Assembly: GCF_041228405.1 (NCBI RefSeq)
Contig: NZ_CP133888.1
Location: 2,480,001 to 2,544,000 of the forward strand
Origin: Salinilacustrithrix flava
GTDB lineage: Bacteria; Actinomycetota; Acidimicrobiia; Acidimicrobiales; Salinilacustritrichaceae
DNA length: 64,000 nt
Direction of reading: 5' to 3'
Positions within the stretch are counted from its first letter, which is position 1. Each line of letters starts with the position of its first letter. Below the pieces are notes generated by a model. The model had not been told where the DNA came from. It saw only the letters and a program-made list of their open reading frames with translations, and made no database searches. Below are positions 8,716-16,735 of the stretch, in pieces. The translations under genes were made by a program, and so were the position numbers.

Positions 8716-8784
8716 AGGGGATCTACCTCCGGGTGGGGTCGCGCAGGATGTGCGCATACCCGTGAAATGTCATGGGACGGCGCA

Positions 8785-8813
8785 ACGGTAGGTGTCCGGG
8801 GCCCCCAGGACAA
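8785..8813 (-). promoter_or_regulatory. Promoter of the nucleoside transporter operon
   Basis: On the minus strand TTGTCC (8813-8808) and TACCGT (8790-8785) are spaced by exactly 17 bp. They lie about 70 bp before the GTG start of the lipoprotein, leaving a 5' leader of about 60 nt with a proper ribosome binding site. This is a good match to a housekeeping-sigma promoter. I see no purine riboswitch in the leader. Confidence 0.55.
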
Positions 8814-8888
8814 TGATGCAGCTGCGTCTGGTGACGAAGGTCCCGGTGGACCGGTCCGATATGGTCGACGATGCGCCGCACAGAACCG

Positions 8889-8982
8889 GCGCGGGGAGCT
8901 CGGGGCAGCCGGGCTGAGAGGGTGACCGCAGCGCCGTCACCGACCCTGGAACCTGATCTGGGTAATGCCAGCGGAGGGAACG
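8889..8982 (+). ncRNA. TPP riboswitch (THI element)
   Basis: The sequence contains the diagnostic parts of the thiamine pyrophosphate aptamer in order: GCGGGGAGC near 8890, the CTGAGAGG box (8914-8921), an ACCCTGGAACCTGATCTGG segment (8943-8961), then GTAATGCCAGCGGAGGGA to 8979. The 3' end of the aptamer contains the GGAGGG that serves as ribosome binding site for the GTG at 8985, so TPP binding should directly hide the SD and block translation of thiN. A TATGGT -10-like hexamer (8860-8865) lies upstream. Confidence 0.95.
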
Positions 8983-8984
8983 TC

Positions 8985-9662
8985 GTGGACATCGATCGTC
9001 CGCCCGACATCGTCGTCGTCGCCGGAGGCGAACCGGTCGCGCCCGCGCTCGTGGCGGTCGTGCCCGCATCGGCTCGCGTCGTCGCGGCCGACTCGGGCGT
9101 GGACCTGGCCCGGACGCTGGGCTGGGCGGTCGACGTCGCGGTGGGGGACTTCGACTCGGTCTCGGAGGCCGGGCGGTCGGCGATCACCGCCGAGGCCACC
9201 GACGTGCGGGTGCACCCGATGGCCAAGGACGCCACCGACCTCGAGCTGGCCCTCGGGGTCGCCGCCGAGCTCGCGCCGGCGCGCCCCGCGCCCGGCCGTC
9301 GGGTGCTGGTGCTCGGCCTCGAGGGCGGCCGTCCCGACCACGCCCTGGCCAACCTCCTGCTGGCCGCAGCCGAGCCCTTCGCCGACCTCGACATCGAGCT
9401 CGTGCTCGCCCAGGGCCGGGCGTGGGTGGTCCGGGACCACCTCGCCGGGCAGCTGCCGGCGGGCGGGATCGTGTCGATCGTGCCCGTCCACGGCCCCGCG
9501 ACGGTGTCGGTCAGCGGGGTGCGCTGGCCCCTCGACCGCGCCCCGCTCGCCGCCGGCACCACCCGAGGCGTCAGCAACGAAGCCACCGGCGGCCCGTTCG
9601 ACCTGCGGGTCCACGCCGGCGCCGTGCTCTGCATCACCCCCCGAACCGAGGAGACCCCGTGA
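8985..9662 (+). CDS. thiN: Thiamine diphosphokinase
   Basis: A 225-residue thiamine pyrophosphokinase, making TPP from thiamine and ATP. Conserved motifs are AADSGVD (about residues 34-40), VGDFDSVS, the KDATDLELAL motif, LEGGRPDHALAN and, in the C-terminal beta domain, GVRWPL and TTRGVSNEA. The GTG at 8985 is chosen because it directly follows the riboswitch's embedded GGAGGG. An in-frame extension further upstream would translate through the aptamer and is rejected. The stop overlaps the start of thiB by 4 bp (GTGA). The salvage kinase is thus under TPP control together with the thiamine importer. Confidence 0.93.
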   Translation: MDIDRPPDIVVVAGGEPVAPALVAVVPASARVVAADSGVDLARTLGWAVDVAVGDFDSVSEAGRSAITAEATDVRVHPMAKDATDLELALGVAAELAPARPAPGRRVLVLGLEGGRPDHALANLLLAAAEPFADLDIELVLAQGRAWVVRDHLAGQLPAGGIVSIVPVHGPATVSVSGVRWPLDRAPLAAGTTRGVSNEATGGPFDLRVHAGAVLCITPRTEETP

Positions 9663-10735
9663 CGTCCACCCGACGAACCCTGTCCGCCCTGCTCGCCGCC
9701 TCGCTGGTCGTGGCGGCGTGCGGCGACGACGACGCCGAGACCACCACCCCGGATCCGGAGCACGGTGCGGCCACCAGCATCACGATGCTGACCCACGACA
9801 GCTTCGACGTGTCCGAGGAGGTGCTGGCCGCGTTCACCGAGGCCACCGGCATCACCGTCGAGCTCCTCCCGTCCGGCGATGCCGGCTCCATGCTGAACCA
9901 GGCGATCCTCACGAAGGGCTCGCCCCAGGGCGACGTCCTGTTCGGCGTGGACAGCACCTTCCTGTCCCGCGCCCTCGACGAGGACCTGTTCCTGGCCTAC
10001 GAGTCGCCGGCCCTCGAGGACGTCGACGAGTCGCTGGTGCTGGACCCCGAGCACCGGGTGACGCCGATCGACACCGGCGACGTGTGCCTCAACTACGACA
10101 AGGCGGGCCTGGCCGAGGCCGGCCTGGAGCCGCCGGCCGACCTGGCCGACCTGGCCGACCCGGCCTACGCAGGCACGCTCGTGGTGGAGAACCCCGCCAC
10201 GTCCTCGCCCGGCCTCGCCTACCTGCTCGCCACCGTCGCCGAGTTCGGCGAGGACGGGTGGCAGGACCACTGGCGGGCCCTGCGGGCCAACGACGTGGAG
10301 GTGGCCGCAGGCTGGGAGGAGGCGTACTACGGCAGCTTCTCCGGCGCTGCCGGCAGCCCCGGCGACCGGCCCATCGTGGTGAGCTACGCGTCGAGCCCGC
10401 CGGCCGAGGTCATCTTCGCGGAGGAGCCGCTGGACGAGGCGCCCACCGGCGTCGTGGAGGGCACCTGCTACCGACAGATCGAGTTCGCCGGGATCCTGGC
10501 CGGCACCGAGCACGAGGAGGCCGCCCAGCAGCTCGTCGACTTCCTGCTCTCGCCGACGTTCCAGGAGGACGTCCCGCTGAACATGTTCGTGTACCCGGTG
10601 ATCGACGTGGAGCTCCCGGCCGAGTTCGTCGAGCACGGCGCCCAGCCCCAGGACCCGTACCTGCTCGAGGCCGACGTGGTCGCCGCGAACCGCGACGCCT
10701 GGATCGAGGAGTGGACAGAGATCGTGCTGCGATGA
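9659..10735 (+). CDS. thiB: Thiamine ABC transporter substrate-binding lipoprotein
   Basis: A 358-residue periplasmic-type binding protein of the ThiB/FbpA (family 1 extracellular) group. The signal peptide ends in a lipobox (LVVAAC), then an acidic/Thr linker. The mature part begins SITMLTHDSFDVSEEVLAAF, close to the ThiB opening, and has DVLFGVDSTFLSRAL, VCLNYDK and a C-terminal FQEDVPLNMFVYPV segment characteristic of ThiB. It starts at GTG 9659, overlapping thiN by 4 bp. Thiamine specificity is supported by family motifs and by the riboswitch-controlled operon. Confidence 0.92.
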   Translation: MTSTRRTLSALLAASLVVAACGDDDAETTTPDPEHGAATSITMLTHDSFDVSEEVLAAFTEATGITVELLPSGDAGSMLNQAILTKGSPQGDVLFGVDSTFLSRALDEDLFLAYESPALEDVDESLVLDPEHRVTPIDTGDVCLNYDKAGLAEAGLEPPADLADLADPAYAGTLVVENPATSSPGLAYLLATVAEFGEDGWQDHWRALRANDVEVAAGWEEAYYGSFSGAAGSPGDRPIVVSYASSPPAEVIFAEEPLDEAPTGVVEGTCYRQIEFAGILAGTEHEEAAQQLVDFLLSPTFQEDVPLNMFVYPVIDVELPAEFVEHGAQPQDPYLLEADVVAANRDAWIEEWTEIVLR

Positions 10736-10742
10736 TCGGACC

Positions 10743-12416
10743 GTGAACGCCCCCGACCGATCCGCCCGCACGCCCCGGGCCGTCACCGCCGCCGCCTTCG
10801 CGGTGCCGGTGGCGTTCCTCGGCGTGTTCTTCGCCGTGCCGGTGGCGACGCTGATCTCCACTGGGCTGCGCGAGGGCGGCCGGTGGGACCTCGGCGCGGT
10901 GGGCGAGGTGCTGACGTCGCCGAGCACCCGCTCGGTGGCGTGGTTCACGCTCTGGCAGGCGGTGGTCTCCACCGCCGCCACCGTCGTCGCGGCCCTGCCG
11001 GCAGCGTGGCTGATCGGGCGCATCCGCTTCCCGGGGCGCTCGCTGCTCATGGCCGCCCTGATCGTCCCGTTCGTGCTGCCCACCGTGGTGGTCGGCACGG
11101 CGTTCCTGGCCGTGCTCGGCCCCGACGGCCCGGTGGCCGCGCTCGGCGGCGTGCTCGGGTTCGACGTCGACCTGCGGCGCACCGCCACCGCGGTGATCCT
11201 CGCCCACGTGTTCTTCAACTACGCGGTGGTCGCCCGCACGGTCGGCGCGGCGTGGATGGCCGTCGACCCGGCCGCCGAAGACGCAGCCCGCACCCTCGGT
11301 GCCGACCGCTGGACCACGTTCCGCACCGTCACCCTGCCCCAGCTGCGGCCGGCCCTGGCCGGGGCGGCGTCCATCGTGTTCCTGTTCACCTTCACCTCCT
11401 TCGGGGTCGTCAAGATCCTCGGTGGCCCGCGCATCGCCACCATCGAGGTCGAGATCCACCGCCTCACCACCCAGCTGCTCGACCTGCGCACCGCCTCGGT
11501 GCTGTCCCTGCTGCAGCTCGCGGCGGTCATCGCCGCGCTGGCCCTGTACCGGCGAGCCGGTGCCCGCCGGGGCAGCGCCCGCACCCGCGCCGGTCGCTCC
11601 GTCCTCCACCGGCCGGCCGGGGCCGAGCGCTGGGGGGTGGCGGCCACCATCACCTCGGCCGCGCTGCTGGTCGGGGTCCCGATCGCCACCCTCGTCTGGC
11701 GATCCTTCGACACCGCCGGCGGGCCTGGCCTGGGCTACTACCGGGCGCTCGGGTCCACCGGTCGGGGGAGCGCGCTGTTCGTGCCGCCGGCCGAGGCGGT
11801 GCGGAACTCGCTGGTCATCGGTGCGGCCGCAGCCACGACCGCGCTGATCGTCGGCGGCCTCGCCGCCGTCGGACTGCACCGGCTCGGAGGTCGGGCGCGC
11901 GGGGTCGCGGACTCGTCGCTGATGCTGCCCCTCGGCGTCAGCGCCGTGACCGTCGGCTTCGGGTTCCTCATCGCGCTCGACGAGCCTCCCCTGGACCTGC
12001 GGACCTCGCCCCTGCTGATCCCGGCCGCCCAAGCCGTCATCGCCATCCCCTTCGTGGTCCGCACGCTGCTGCCCGCGCTGGATGCCGTCCCCGCCCGCCT
12101 GCGCGAGGCGGCCGCCGCGCTCGGGGCGCCGCCGCACCGGGTGTGGTGGGAGGTCGACGCCCGCCTGCTGCGACGGCCCGCGCTCGGTGCGCTCGGCTTC
12201 GCCTACGCCATCTCCCTCGGGGAGTTCGGGGCCACGGTGTTCATCGCTCGGGCCGACGCGCCGACCGTCCCCGTGGCCATCTTCCGCGCCCTCTCCCAGC
12301 CCGGGGCGCTGAACGTCGGCCAGGCGATGGCCCTCTCCACCGTCCTGCTCGCCCTGACCGCCGCGGTGATGCTGCTCGTCGACCGCGTCGGCGACGCTCG
12401 CGTCGGCGGCTTCTGA
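10743..12416 (+). CDS. thiP: Thiamine ABC transporter permease (fused double permease)
   Basis: A 557-residue membrane protein containing two BPD_transp_1 permease halves, as in ThiP and FbpB. The first EAA loop includes EDAARTLGADRWTTFRTVTLPQL (about residues 180-202) and the second includes REAAAALGAPPHRVWWEVDARLL (about 455-477), each the contact site for the ATPase. About twelve hydrophobic segments are visible. It starts at GTG 10743, 7 bp after thiB, and ends one base before the thiQ start. It is part of the TPP-controlled thiamine uptake operon. Confidence 0.9.
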   Translation: MNAPDRSARTPRAVTAAAFAVPVAFLGVFFAVPVATLISTGLREGGRWDLGAVGEVLTSPSTRSVAWFTLWQAVVSTAATVVAALPAAWLIGRIRFPGRSLLMAALIVPFVLPTVVVGTAFLAVLGPDGPVAALGGVLGFDVDLRRTATAVILAHVFFNYAVVARTVGAAWMAVDPAAEDAARTLGADRWTTFRTVTLPQLRPALAGAASIVFLFTFTSFGVVKILGGPRIATIEVEIHRLTTQLLDLRTASVLSLLQLAAVIAALALYRRAGARRGSARTRAGRSVLHRPAGAERWGVAATITSAALLVGVPIATLVWRSFDTAGGPGLGYYRALGSTGRGSALFVPPAEAVRNSLVIGAAAATTALIVGGLAAVGLHRLGGRARGVADSSLMLPLGVSAVTVGFGFLIALDEPPLDLRTSPLLIPAAQAVIAIPFVVRTLLPALDAVPARLREAAAALGAPPHRVWWEVDARLLRRPALGALGFAYAISLGEFGATVFIARADAPTVPVAIFRALSQPGALNVGQAMALSTVLLALTAAVMLLVDRVGDARVGGF

Positions 12417-12417
12417 C

Positions 12418-13470
12418 GTGTCATCGCTGACCGTCCGCGGCGTCTCCAAGGCGTTCGGTGGCCTGACCGTCCTCGACGGCGTGGACCTCGCCGTCGAGGA
12501 CGGCAGCACGCTCGCGCTGCTCGGTCCCTCGGGCAGCGGCAAGTCGACGCTGCTGCGCATCGTCGCCGGGCTCGATCAGCCCGATGCCGGCTCGGTGCAC
12601 CTCGACGACGACGACGTCACCCACCGGCCGGCCCACCGCCGGGGCGTCGGGGTGGTGTTCCAGGACCAGGCGCTGTTCCCGCACCTCGACGTGGCGGGCA
12701 ACGTCGGGTTCGGGCTGCGCATGGCGGGCGTCGACCGGCGGGAGCGGTCCGTGCGGGTCCGGGACGCGCTCGACGTCGTGGGGCTGTCCGGCTACGAGCA
12801 CCGCGACCCGGCGACCCTGTCCGGCGGCGAGGCGCAGCGGGTCGCCCTCGCCCGGGCGCTGGCGCCCCGTCCCGCGGTCGTCCTCCTCGACGAACCCCTG
12901 GCCGCGCTGGACCAGCTGCTGCGGGAGCGCCTGCTCGTCGAGCTGCGATCGCTGTTCGACGACCTCGACGTCACGGTCGTCGCCGTGACCCACGACCCGA
13001 CCGAGGCGGCCGCGCTCGGCGACCGCATCGCGGTGCTGCTCGACGGACGGATCGCCCAGGTGGGCGCACCGGGCGCGGTCATCGCCGCCCCCGCCTCAGC
13101 CGAGGTCGCGGGGCTCGTGGGCCAGCGAAACGTCTTCGACGGGCGGGTGGTGGAGGGCGGGGTCGAGACCTCGCTCGGTCTCCTCGCCGTCGACCCGGCC
13201 GGCCACGCGGGACCCGTCGCGCTCCTCGTCCCGCCGAGTGCCGTGGTCCCCACCCCTGACGGGCCGCTGCGCGGGCGCGTGCGCGGGCTCCTGTACCGCA
13301 GCGGCACCCCGGTCGCGATCGTGGCCGGTGTGGGGCCGAGGGACGACCCCGATCGGATGTCGCCCACGGACGGCCCGACCCTCGACGTGCTCGCCGAGCC
13401 GGGCTGGGTCGTCGGCGACGAGGTGACGCTCCGGATCCACGCCGCATCGGTGCACCTCATGGTCCGGTGA
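12418..13470 (+). CDS. thiQ: Thiamine ABC transporter ATP-binding protein
   Basis: A 350-residue ABC ATPase. Walker A is GPSGSGKST (about residues 38-46), the Q-loop is VVFQDQALFPHLDV, the signature is LSGGEAQRVALARAL and Walker B is VVLLDEPLAALD. Typical ThiQ is about 230 residues; this one has an extra C-terminal region of about 115 residues (after EVAGLVGQRNVFDG) that looks like a TOBE-type regulatory domain of the PotA/FbpC kind. Assignment as ThiQ therefore rests mainly on the operon. It starts at GTG 12418, one base after the thiP stop. It is the last gene of the thiamine operon. Confidence 0.85.
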   Translation: MSSLTVRGVSKAFGGLTVLDGVDLAVEDGSTLALLGPSGSGKSTLLRIVAGLDQPDAGSVHLDDDDVTHRPAHRRGVGVVFQDQALFPHLDVAGNVGFGLRMAGVDRRERSVRVRDALDVVGLSGYEHRDPATLSGGEAQRVALARALAPRPAVVLLDEPLAALDQLLRERLLVELRSLFDDLDVTVVAVTHDPTEAAALGDRIAVLLDGRIAQVGAPGAVIAAPASAEVAGLVGQRNVFDGRVVEGGVETSLGLLAVDPAGHAGPVALLVPPSAVVPTPDGPLRGRVRGLLYRSGTPVAIVAGVGPRDDPDRMSPTDGPTLDVLAEPGWVVGDEVTLRIHAASVHLMVR

Positions 13471-13478
13471 GCGCCGGT

Positions 13479-13506
13479 TGAACCGATCGGGCACTCGATG
13501 CGTAGT
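13479..13506 (+). promoter_or_regulatory. Candidate ECF-sigma promoter TGAACC-N16-CGTAGT
   Basis: TGAACC (13479-13484) and CGTAGT (13501-13506), spaced by 16 bp, lie 34 bp before the ATG of a lipoprotein that heads the sigma/anti-sigma operon. The pattern resembles promoters reported for RskA/RslA-controlled ECF factors such as mycobacterial SigL (from memory). It suggests autoregulation by the sigma factor encoded two genes downstream-adjacent. Confidence 0.5.
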
Positions 13507-13539
13507 CCCCACCGAGAACGACCCCTCGGGAGGACACCG

Positions 13540-14313
13540 ATGCGACGCCTGATCACGATCCTCGCCGCGCTGGCGCTCGTGGTCGCCGCCTGCGGCGACG
13601 ACGACGATGCCACCGCGGCGCCCGATGGGGGCGACGACACCGTCGAGACCCCACCGATGGGACCCGCCGAGCTCAGCGCGAAGGACCAGACGGGCGACGG
13701 CACCGAGGTGACGGTCGCGTCCGTGACGCTCCCCGCAGACGGGTTCGTCGTGGTCCACGCGGACGCCGACGGGTCCCCCGGCCCGGTGATCGGGCACAGC
13801 GGCCTGCTCGCCGCGGGCGAGTCCACCGACGTCGTGGTCACCCTCGACGAGCCGCTCACCGCCACGTCGACGGTCTGGCCCATGGCCCACATCGACACCA
13901 ACGTCAACGGTGCCTACGACTTCGCGCCGCCCGACGTGACCGACGACGGACCGGCCACCTTCGACGACGGCGAGGTCGCGGTGCTGCCCGTCGAGGTCAC
14001 GGTGGAGGGGGTCGGCGACGAGGACGCGGCGGACGGCGGTGCGACGAGCGATGAGGCGGCGACCGTCGCCATCAGCGACTTCTCGTTCCAGCCCGGCACC
14101 ATCGAGGTCGCGGCCGGTGCCACCGTCACCTGGACCAACGGGGACGGGGTGCCGCACACGGTGACGGCGGGGACGCCCGACGCCGTCGGCGACGCCTTCG
14201 ACGAACCGGTCGACGCCGGCGAGACCGCAGAGGTCACCCTCGACGATGCCGGCACGTTCGACTACTTCTGCGCGATCCATCCGACCATGACCGGCCAGGT
14301 CGTGGTGTCCTAG
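13540..14313 (+). CDS. Lipoprotein with DUF7282-like and plastocyanin-like domains
   Basis: A 257-residue exported lipoprotein. The signal MRRLITILAALALVVAAC ends in a lipobox Cys at residue 18. Residues about 45-155 match the DUF7282 pattern (DQTGDGTEVTVASVTLP, GFVVVHADADG, DTNVNGAYDF). After a short linker, residues about 175-257 form a cupredoxin domain: FSFQPGTIEVAAGATVTWTN, then PHTV, and FCAIHPTM near the C-terminus. This supplies His, Cys, His and Met, the type-1 copper ligands. The ATG at 13540 has GGAGG about 8 nt upstream. It is 5 bp from the sigma factor gene, so it is likely a target and partner of that regulon. Copper binding is predicted, not shown. Confidence 0.82.
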   Translation: MRRLITILAALALVVAACGDDDDATAAPDGGDDTVETPPMGPAELSAKDQTGDGTEVTVASVTLPADGFVVVHADADGSPGPVIGHSGLLAAGESTDVVVTLDEPLTATSTVWPMAHIDTNVNGAYDFAPPDVTDDGPATFDDGEVAVLPVEVTVEGVGDEDAADGGATSDEAATVAISDFSFQPGTIEVAAGATVTWTNGDGVPHTVTAGTPDAVGDAFDEPVDAGETAEVTLDDAGTFDYFCAIHPTMTGQVVVS

Positions 14314-14318
14314 AGATC

Positions 14319-14831
14319 GTGGCCCATGCGGACCTGGACGCGGCGGTGCGGCACCTCCACGCCGCCCACGCGCCCGCCCTCCACGCGTGGGCCCGGCACC
14401 GCACGGCAGATCCCCGGGAGGCCGAGGAGATCGTCCAGGAGACCCTGATCCTCGCCTGGCGCAAGCAGGACCAGTACGACCCCGAGCGGGGCTCCGAGCG
14501 CGCCTGGCTGTTCGGCATCGCCCGCAACGTGGCCGTGGACCGCCACCGCCGGCAGCAGCGCCACCTCCGTGCCGTCCCGGGGAGCGACGCACCCGAACCG
14601 GCGGACGACGGCGAGATCGACCGGGTCGTCGAGGACTCCCACATCCGGGATGCGCTGCGGACGCTGTCCGAGGCGCATCGTCAGGTCGTCATCGAGACCT
14701 ACTACCGCGGTCGCAGCGTCCGGGAGGCTGCCGCCGAGCTCGACATCCCCGAGGGCACGGTGAAGTCCCGGCTCTACCACGCCCTTCGGGCGCTCCGCAG
14801 CGAGCTCGAACGTCAGGAGGTGCTGCCATGA
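14319..14831 (+). CDS. ECF RNA polymerase sigma factor (SigK/SigL-like)
   Basis: A 170-residue extracytoplasmic-function sigma factor. Region 2 spans about residues 10-80 (ADPREAEEIVQETLILAWRKQDQYDPERGSERAWLFGIARN) and region 4 about 105-165 (RDALRTLSEAHRQVVIETYYRGRSVREAAAELDIPEGTVKSRLYHALRAL), with a clear helix-turn-helix for -35 recognition. It starts at GTG 14319, just after the lipoprotein stop, and overlaps the anti-sigma gene by 4 bp. The order lipoprotein, sigma, RskA-like anti-sigma places it in the RskA-controlled class. It probably drives its own operon from the TGAACC/CGTAGT promoter. Confidence 0.92.
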   Translation: MAHADLDAAVRHLHAAHAPALHAWARHRTADPREAEEIVQETLILAWRKQDQYDPERGSERAWLFGIARNVAVDRHRRQQRHLRAVPGSDAPEPADDGEIDRVVEDSHIRDALRTLSEAHRQVVIETYYRGRSVREAAAELDIPEGTVKSRLYHALRALRSELERQEVLP

Positions 14832-15487
14832 CCGCGTCGGACCACGACAGCCACCGCGACCTGACCGCGGCCTACGTGCTCGGCGCCCTCGACGCCGGTG
14901 AGCGTGCCGAGATCGAGGCGCACCTCGAGACGTGTGACGCGTGCCGGAACGACGTGGTCTCGTTCGCGCCCCTGCCGGCGCTGCTGGGTCGCATCGATGC
15001 CGACGACGTGGCGCCCGACCATCCCGAGGCCGGTGCTGATGTGCTGATCACCGCCGTCCGCGCCGACGTGGCTCGCCTCGACCGCAGCCGCCGACGCTGG
15101 CGGTGGGGTGCCGGGCTGGCAGCCGCGGCCGCCGTGGTGCTGGCTGTGCTCCTGGCCGTCGGCGACGAGGACGCGCCGGTCCGATTGAACGACGGGGTCC
15201 AGCTGGCGGTCGCGACGAGCTCGGCCGGCACGAGCGCGGATGTGATCGCGACCGAACGCGCGTGGGGCACGTACCTCTACCTGTCCGCCACGGGCCTCCC
15301 GGAGCGGGACGGCTACGAGATGTGGACGGTCGACGCGGACGGGAGCTGGGAGCCGGTCGGGTCGTGGAGCCCGACGCCGGAGGGCCGAGCCGAGCTCGGC
15401 TGCTCCACGGCTCTGACCCTGGCCGACATCGACCGGGTGGTGATCACCTCGGAGGACCGCGACGACGAGCTGCTGGTCGCCCGCTGA
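14828..15487 (+). CDS. RskA-like membrane anti-sigma factor
   Basis: A 219-residue anti-sigma factor. The cytoplasmic N-terminus has a zinc-finger-like HLETCDACR (about residues 37-45) in the anti-sigma domain. One transmembrane helix lies at about 95-113 (GAGLAAAAAVVLAVLLAV). The extracytoplasmic part is the RskA domain, with AWGTYLYLSATGLPERDGYEMWTVD and VVITSED near the end. It should hold the adjacent sigma factor at the membrane and release it after regulated proteolysis. Its ATG overlaps the sigma stop by 4 bp, so the two are translationally coupled. It converges on a VOC gene 24 bp away. Confidence 0.9.
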   Translation: MTASDHDSHRDLTAAYVLGALDAGERAEIEAHLETCDACRNDVVSFAPLPALLGRIDADDVAPDHPEAGADVLITAVRADVARLDRSRRRWRWGAGLAAAAAVVLAVLLAVGDEDAPVRLNDGVQLAVATSSAGTSADVIATERAWGTYLYLSATGLPERDGYEMWTVDADGSWEPVGSWSPTPEGRAELGCSTALTLADIDRVVITSEDRDDELLVAR

Positions 15488-15511
15488 CGCCGGTGCTGTC
15501 AGCCTCGGTGG

Positions 15512-15928
15512 TCAGCGCAGGTGGACGGTGCCGTCGTCGTCGAGGCGCCAGATCGGGTTGTGGGCGACCTCCCAGGGGTGGCCGTCGGGATCGATGAAGA
15601 TCCCCGTGTAGCCGCCCCAGAATGCCTTCGCGCCGGGTCGGCCGATGGTCCCGCCCGCCGCCTCGGCCTGGGCGAGCACCGCGTCGACCTCGGCCGGGGA
15701 GCTGACGTTGTGGGCCAGCGTCACGCCGCCCCATCCGCCGGGATCGGTGACCTCGCTGTCGTGGGCGAGCTTCTCGCGCCTCCACAGGGCGAGGACCATC
15801 CCGCCGGCCTGGAAGAACACGACCTCGCCGTCGGGGGACTCGCCGGTCCAGCCGAGGGCCTCGTAGAAGCGGCGGGCCCGATCGGCGTCCTGCACGCCGA
15901 GGGTGATGACCGAGATGCGCGGTTCCAT
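15512..15928 (-). CDS. VOC-family (glyoxalase/bleomycin-resistance-like) protein
   Basis: A 138-residue vicinal-oxygen-chelate protein. It begins MEPRISVITLGVQDADRARRFYEAL, the classical VOC opening, and ends with GGYTGIFIDPDGHPWEVAHNP, the second metal-site region with the conserved Asp-Pro-Asp-Gly and Glu. Substrate unknown. The ATG at 15928 overlaps the TGA of the upstream enoyl-CoA hydratase by one base (TGATG), so the two are co-translated. Longer in-frame starts lie wholly within that gene and are rejected. Confidence 0.85.
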   Translation of the reverse strand: MEPRISVITLGVQDADRARRFYEALGWTGESPDGEVVFFQAGGMVLALWRREKLAHDSEVTDPGGWGGVTLAHNVSSPAEVDAVLAQAEAAGGTIGRPGAKAFWGGYTGIFIDPDGHPWEVAHNPIWRLDDDGTVHLR

Positions 15929-16716
15929 CAGACCTGGCTGCGGCCTCGCTCGGTGACGGCCTTGCGGCGGGCTTCGAGGTCGGCGCCGTCGCGCCCGCCC
16001 GCCTGCCACTCGCCGGCCACCCGACCCTCGATGGCCCAGGCCTCGCGGCCGTCGACGAGCACGCCCTCGTCGTAGGTCTGCAGCATGCGGCGGACGCCGG
16101 CCTGGTCGTTGGAGGCGATGTCGGCGGCGAGCTGCTGGGCGAAGGGCACGAGCTCGTCGTGGGGCACGACGTGGTTGACCAGGCCCCAGGCCAGCGCGGT
16201 GCTCGCATCGAGGAAGTTGCCGGTGGTGGACAGCTCCTTGGCCCGTCGGTAGCCGACGGCCTCGGGCAGCAGGACGGTGAGGCCCCAGCCGGGCATGATG
16301 CCCATGCGGGCGTGGGTGTCGGCGAAGGACGCTCGCTCGGAGGCGATCAGGAAGTCGCAGGCCAGGGCGACCTCGAAGCCGCCGGTGATGGCCATGCCGT
16401 TGATCGCGCCGATGACCGGCGTCTCCATCGGAGGGATGGGGCCGCGGCCGCTGGCGGTGTCGCCGGTGGCGCCCGTCTCGCCCAGCGCGGCACCGGCGGT
16501 CGACGCCAGCTCCTTGAGGTCCAGGCCGGCGCAGAAGGCGGGGTCCGCGCCGGTGAGCACGATCGCGGCCACGTTCACGTCGGCCTCCAGCTCCGACATC
16601 GCCTGCCAGAGCTCCTTGCGCAGCTCCCGGCTCAGCGCGTTGCGGGCGCCGGGCCGGTTGAGGGTGACGGTGGCGACGGCGTCGCTGCGCTCGACGAGGA
16701 CGACGGGATCGGACAT
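15928..16716 (-). CDS. Enoyl-CoA hydratase/isomerase family protein
   Basis: A 262-residue crotonase-fold protein acting on an acyl-CoA. Conserved segments are TLNRPGARNALS (about residues 18-29), the oxyanion-hole region DPAFCAGLDLKELA (about 58-71), INGMAITGGFEVALACDFLIAS (about 108-129) and the FADTHARMGIMPGWGLTVLLP segment. The second catalytic Glu of true hydratases is not evident: the corresponding stretch reads HARMGIMPGWG, so the exact reaction (hydratase, isomerase or other) is open. It is followed with a one-base overlap by the VOC gene and lies 19 bp downstream of a hypothetical gene. Confidence 0.87.
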   Translation of the reverse strand: MSDPVVLVERSDAVATVTLNRPGARNALSRELRKELWQAMSELEADVNVAAIVLTGADPAFCAGLDLKELASTAGAALGETGATGDTASGRGPIPPMETPVIGAINGMAITGGFEVALACDFLIASERASFADTHARMGIMPGWGLTVLLPEAVGYRRAKELSTTGNFLDASTALAWGLVNHVVPHDELVPFAQQLAADIASNDQAGVRRMLQTYDEGVLVDGREAWAIEGRVAGEWQAGGRDGADLEARRKAVTERGRSQV

Positions 16717-16735
16717 GCAGGCTCCGTGGGTTCGT

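Noticed and set aside
8716..8784. Purine riboswitch in the leader of the nucleoside lipoprotein gene
   Set aside because: No purine aptamer core is recognisable; only a weak 5-bp hairpin (GCGCA/TGCGC) is present.
8871..8984. Earlier ATG for thiN
   Set aside because: It would translate through the TPP riboswitch; the GTG at 8985 directly follows the switch's SD.
15482..15526. CGCTGAC/GTCAGCG inverted repeat between the anti-sigma and VOC genes
   Set aside because: Seven-bp arms with a 20+ nt loop are weak and could arise by chance in this base composition.
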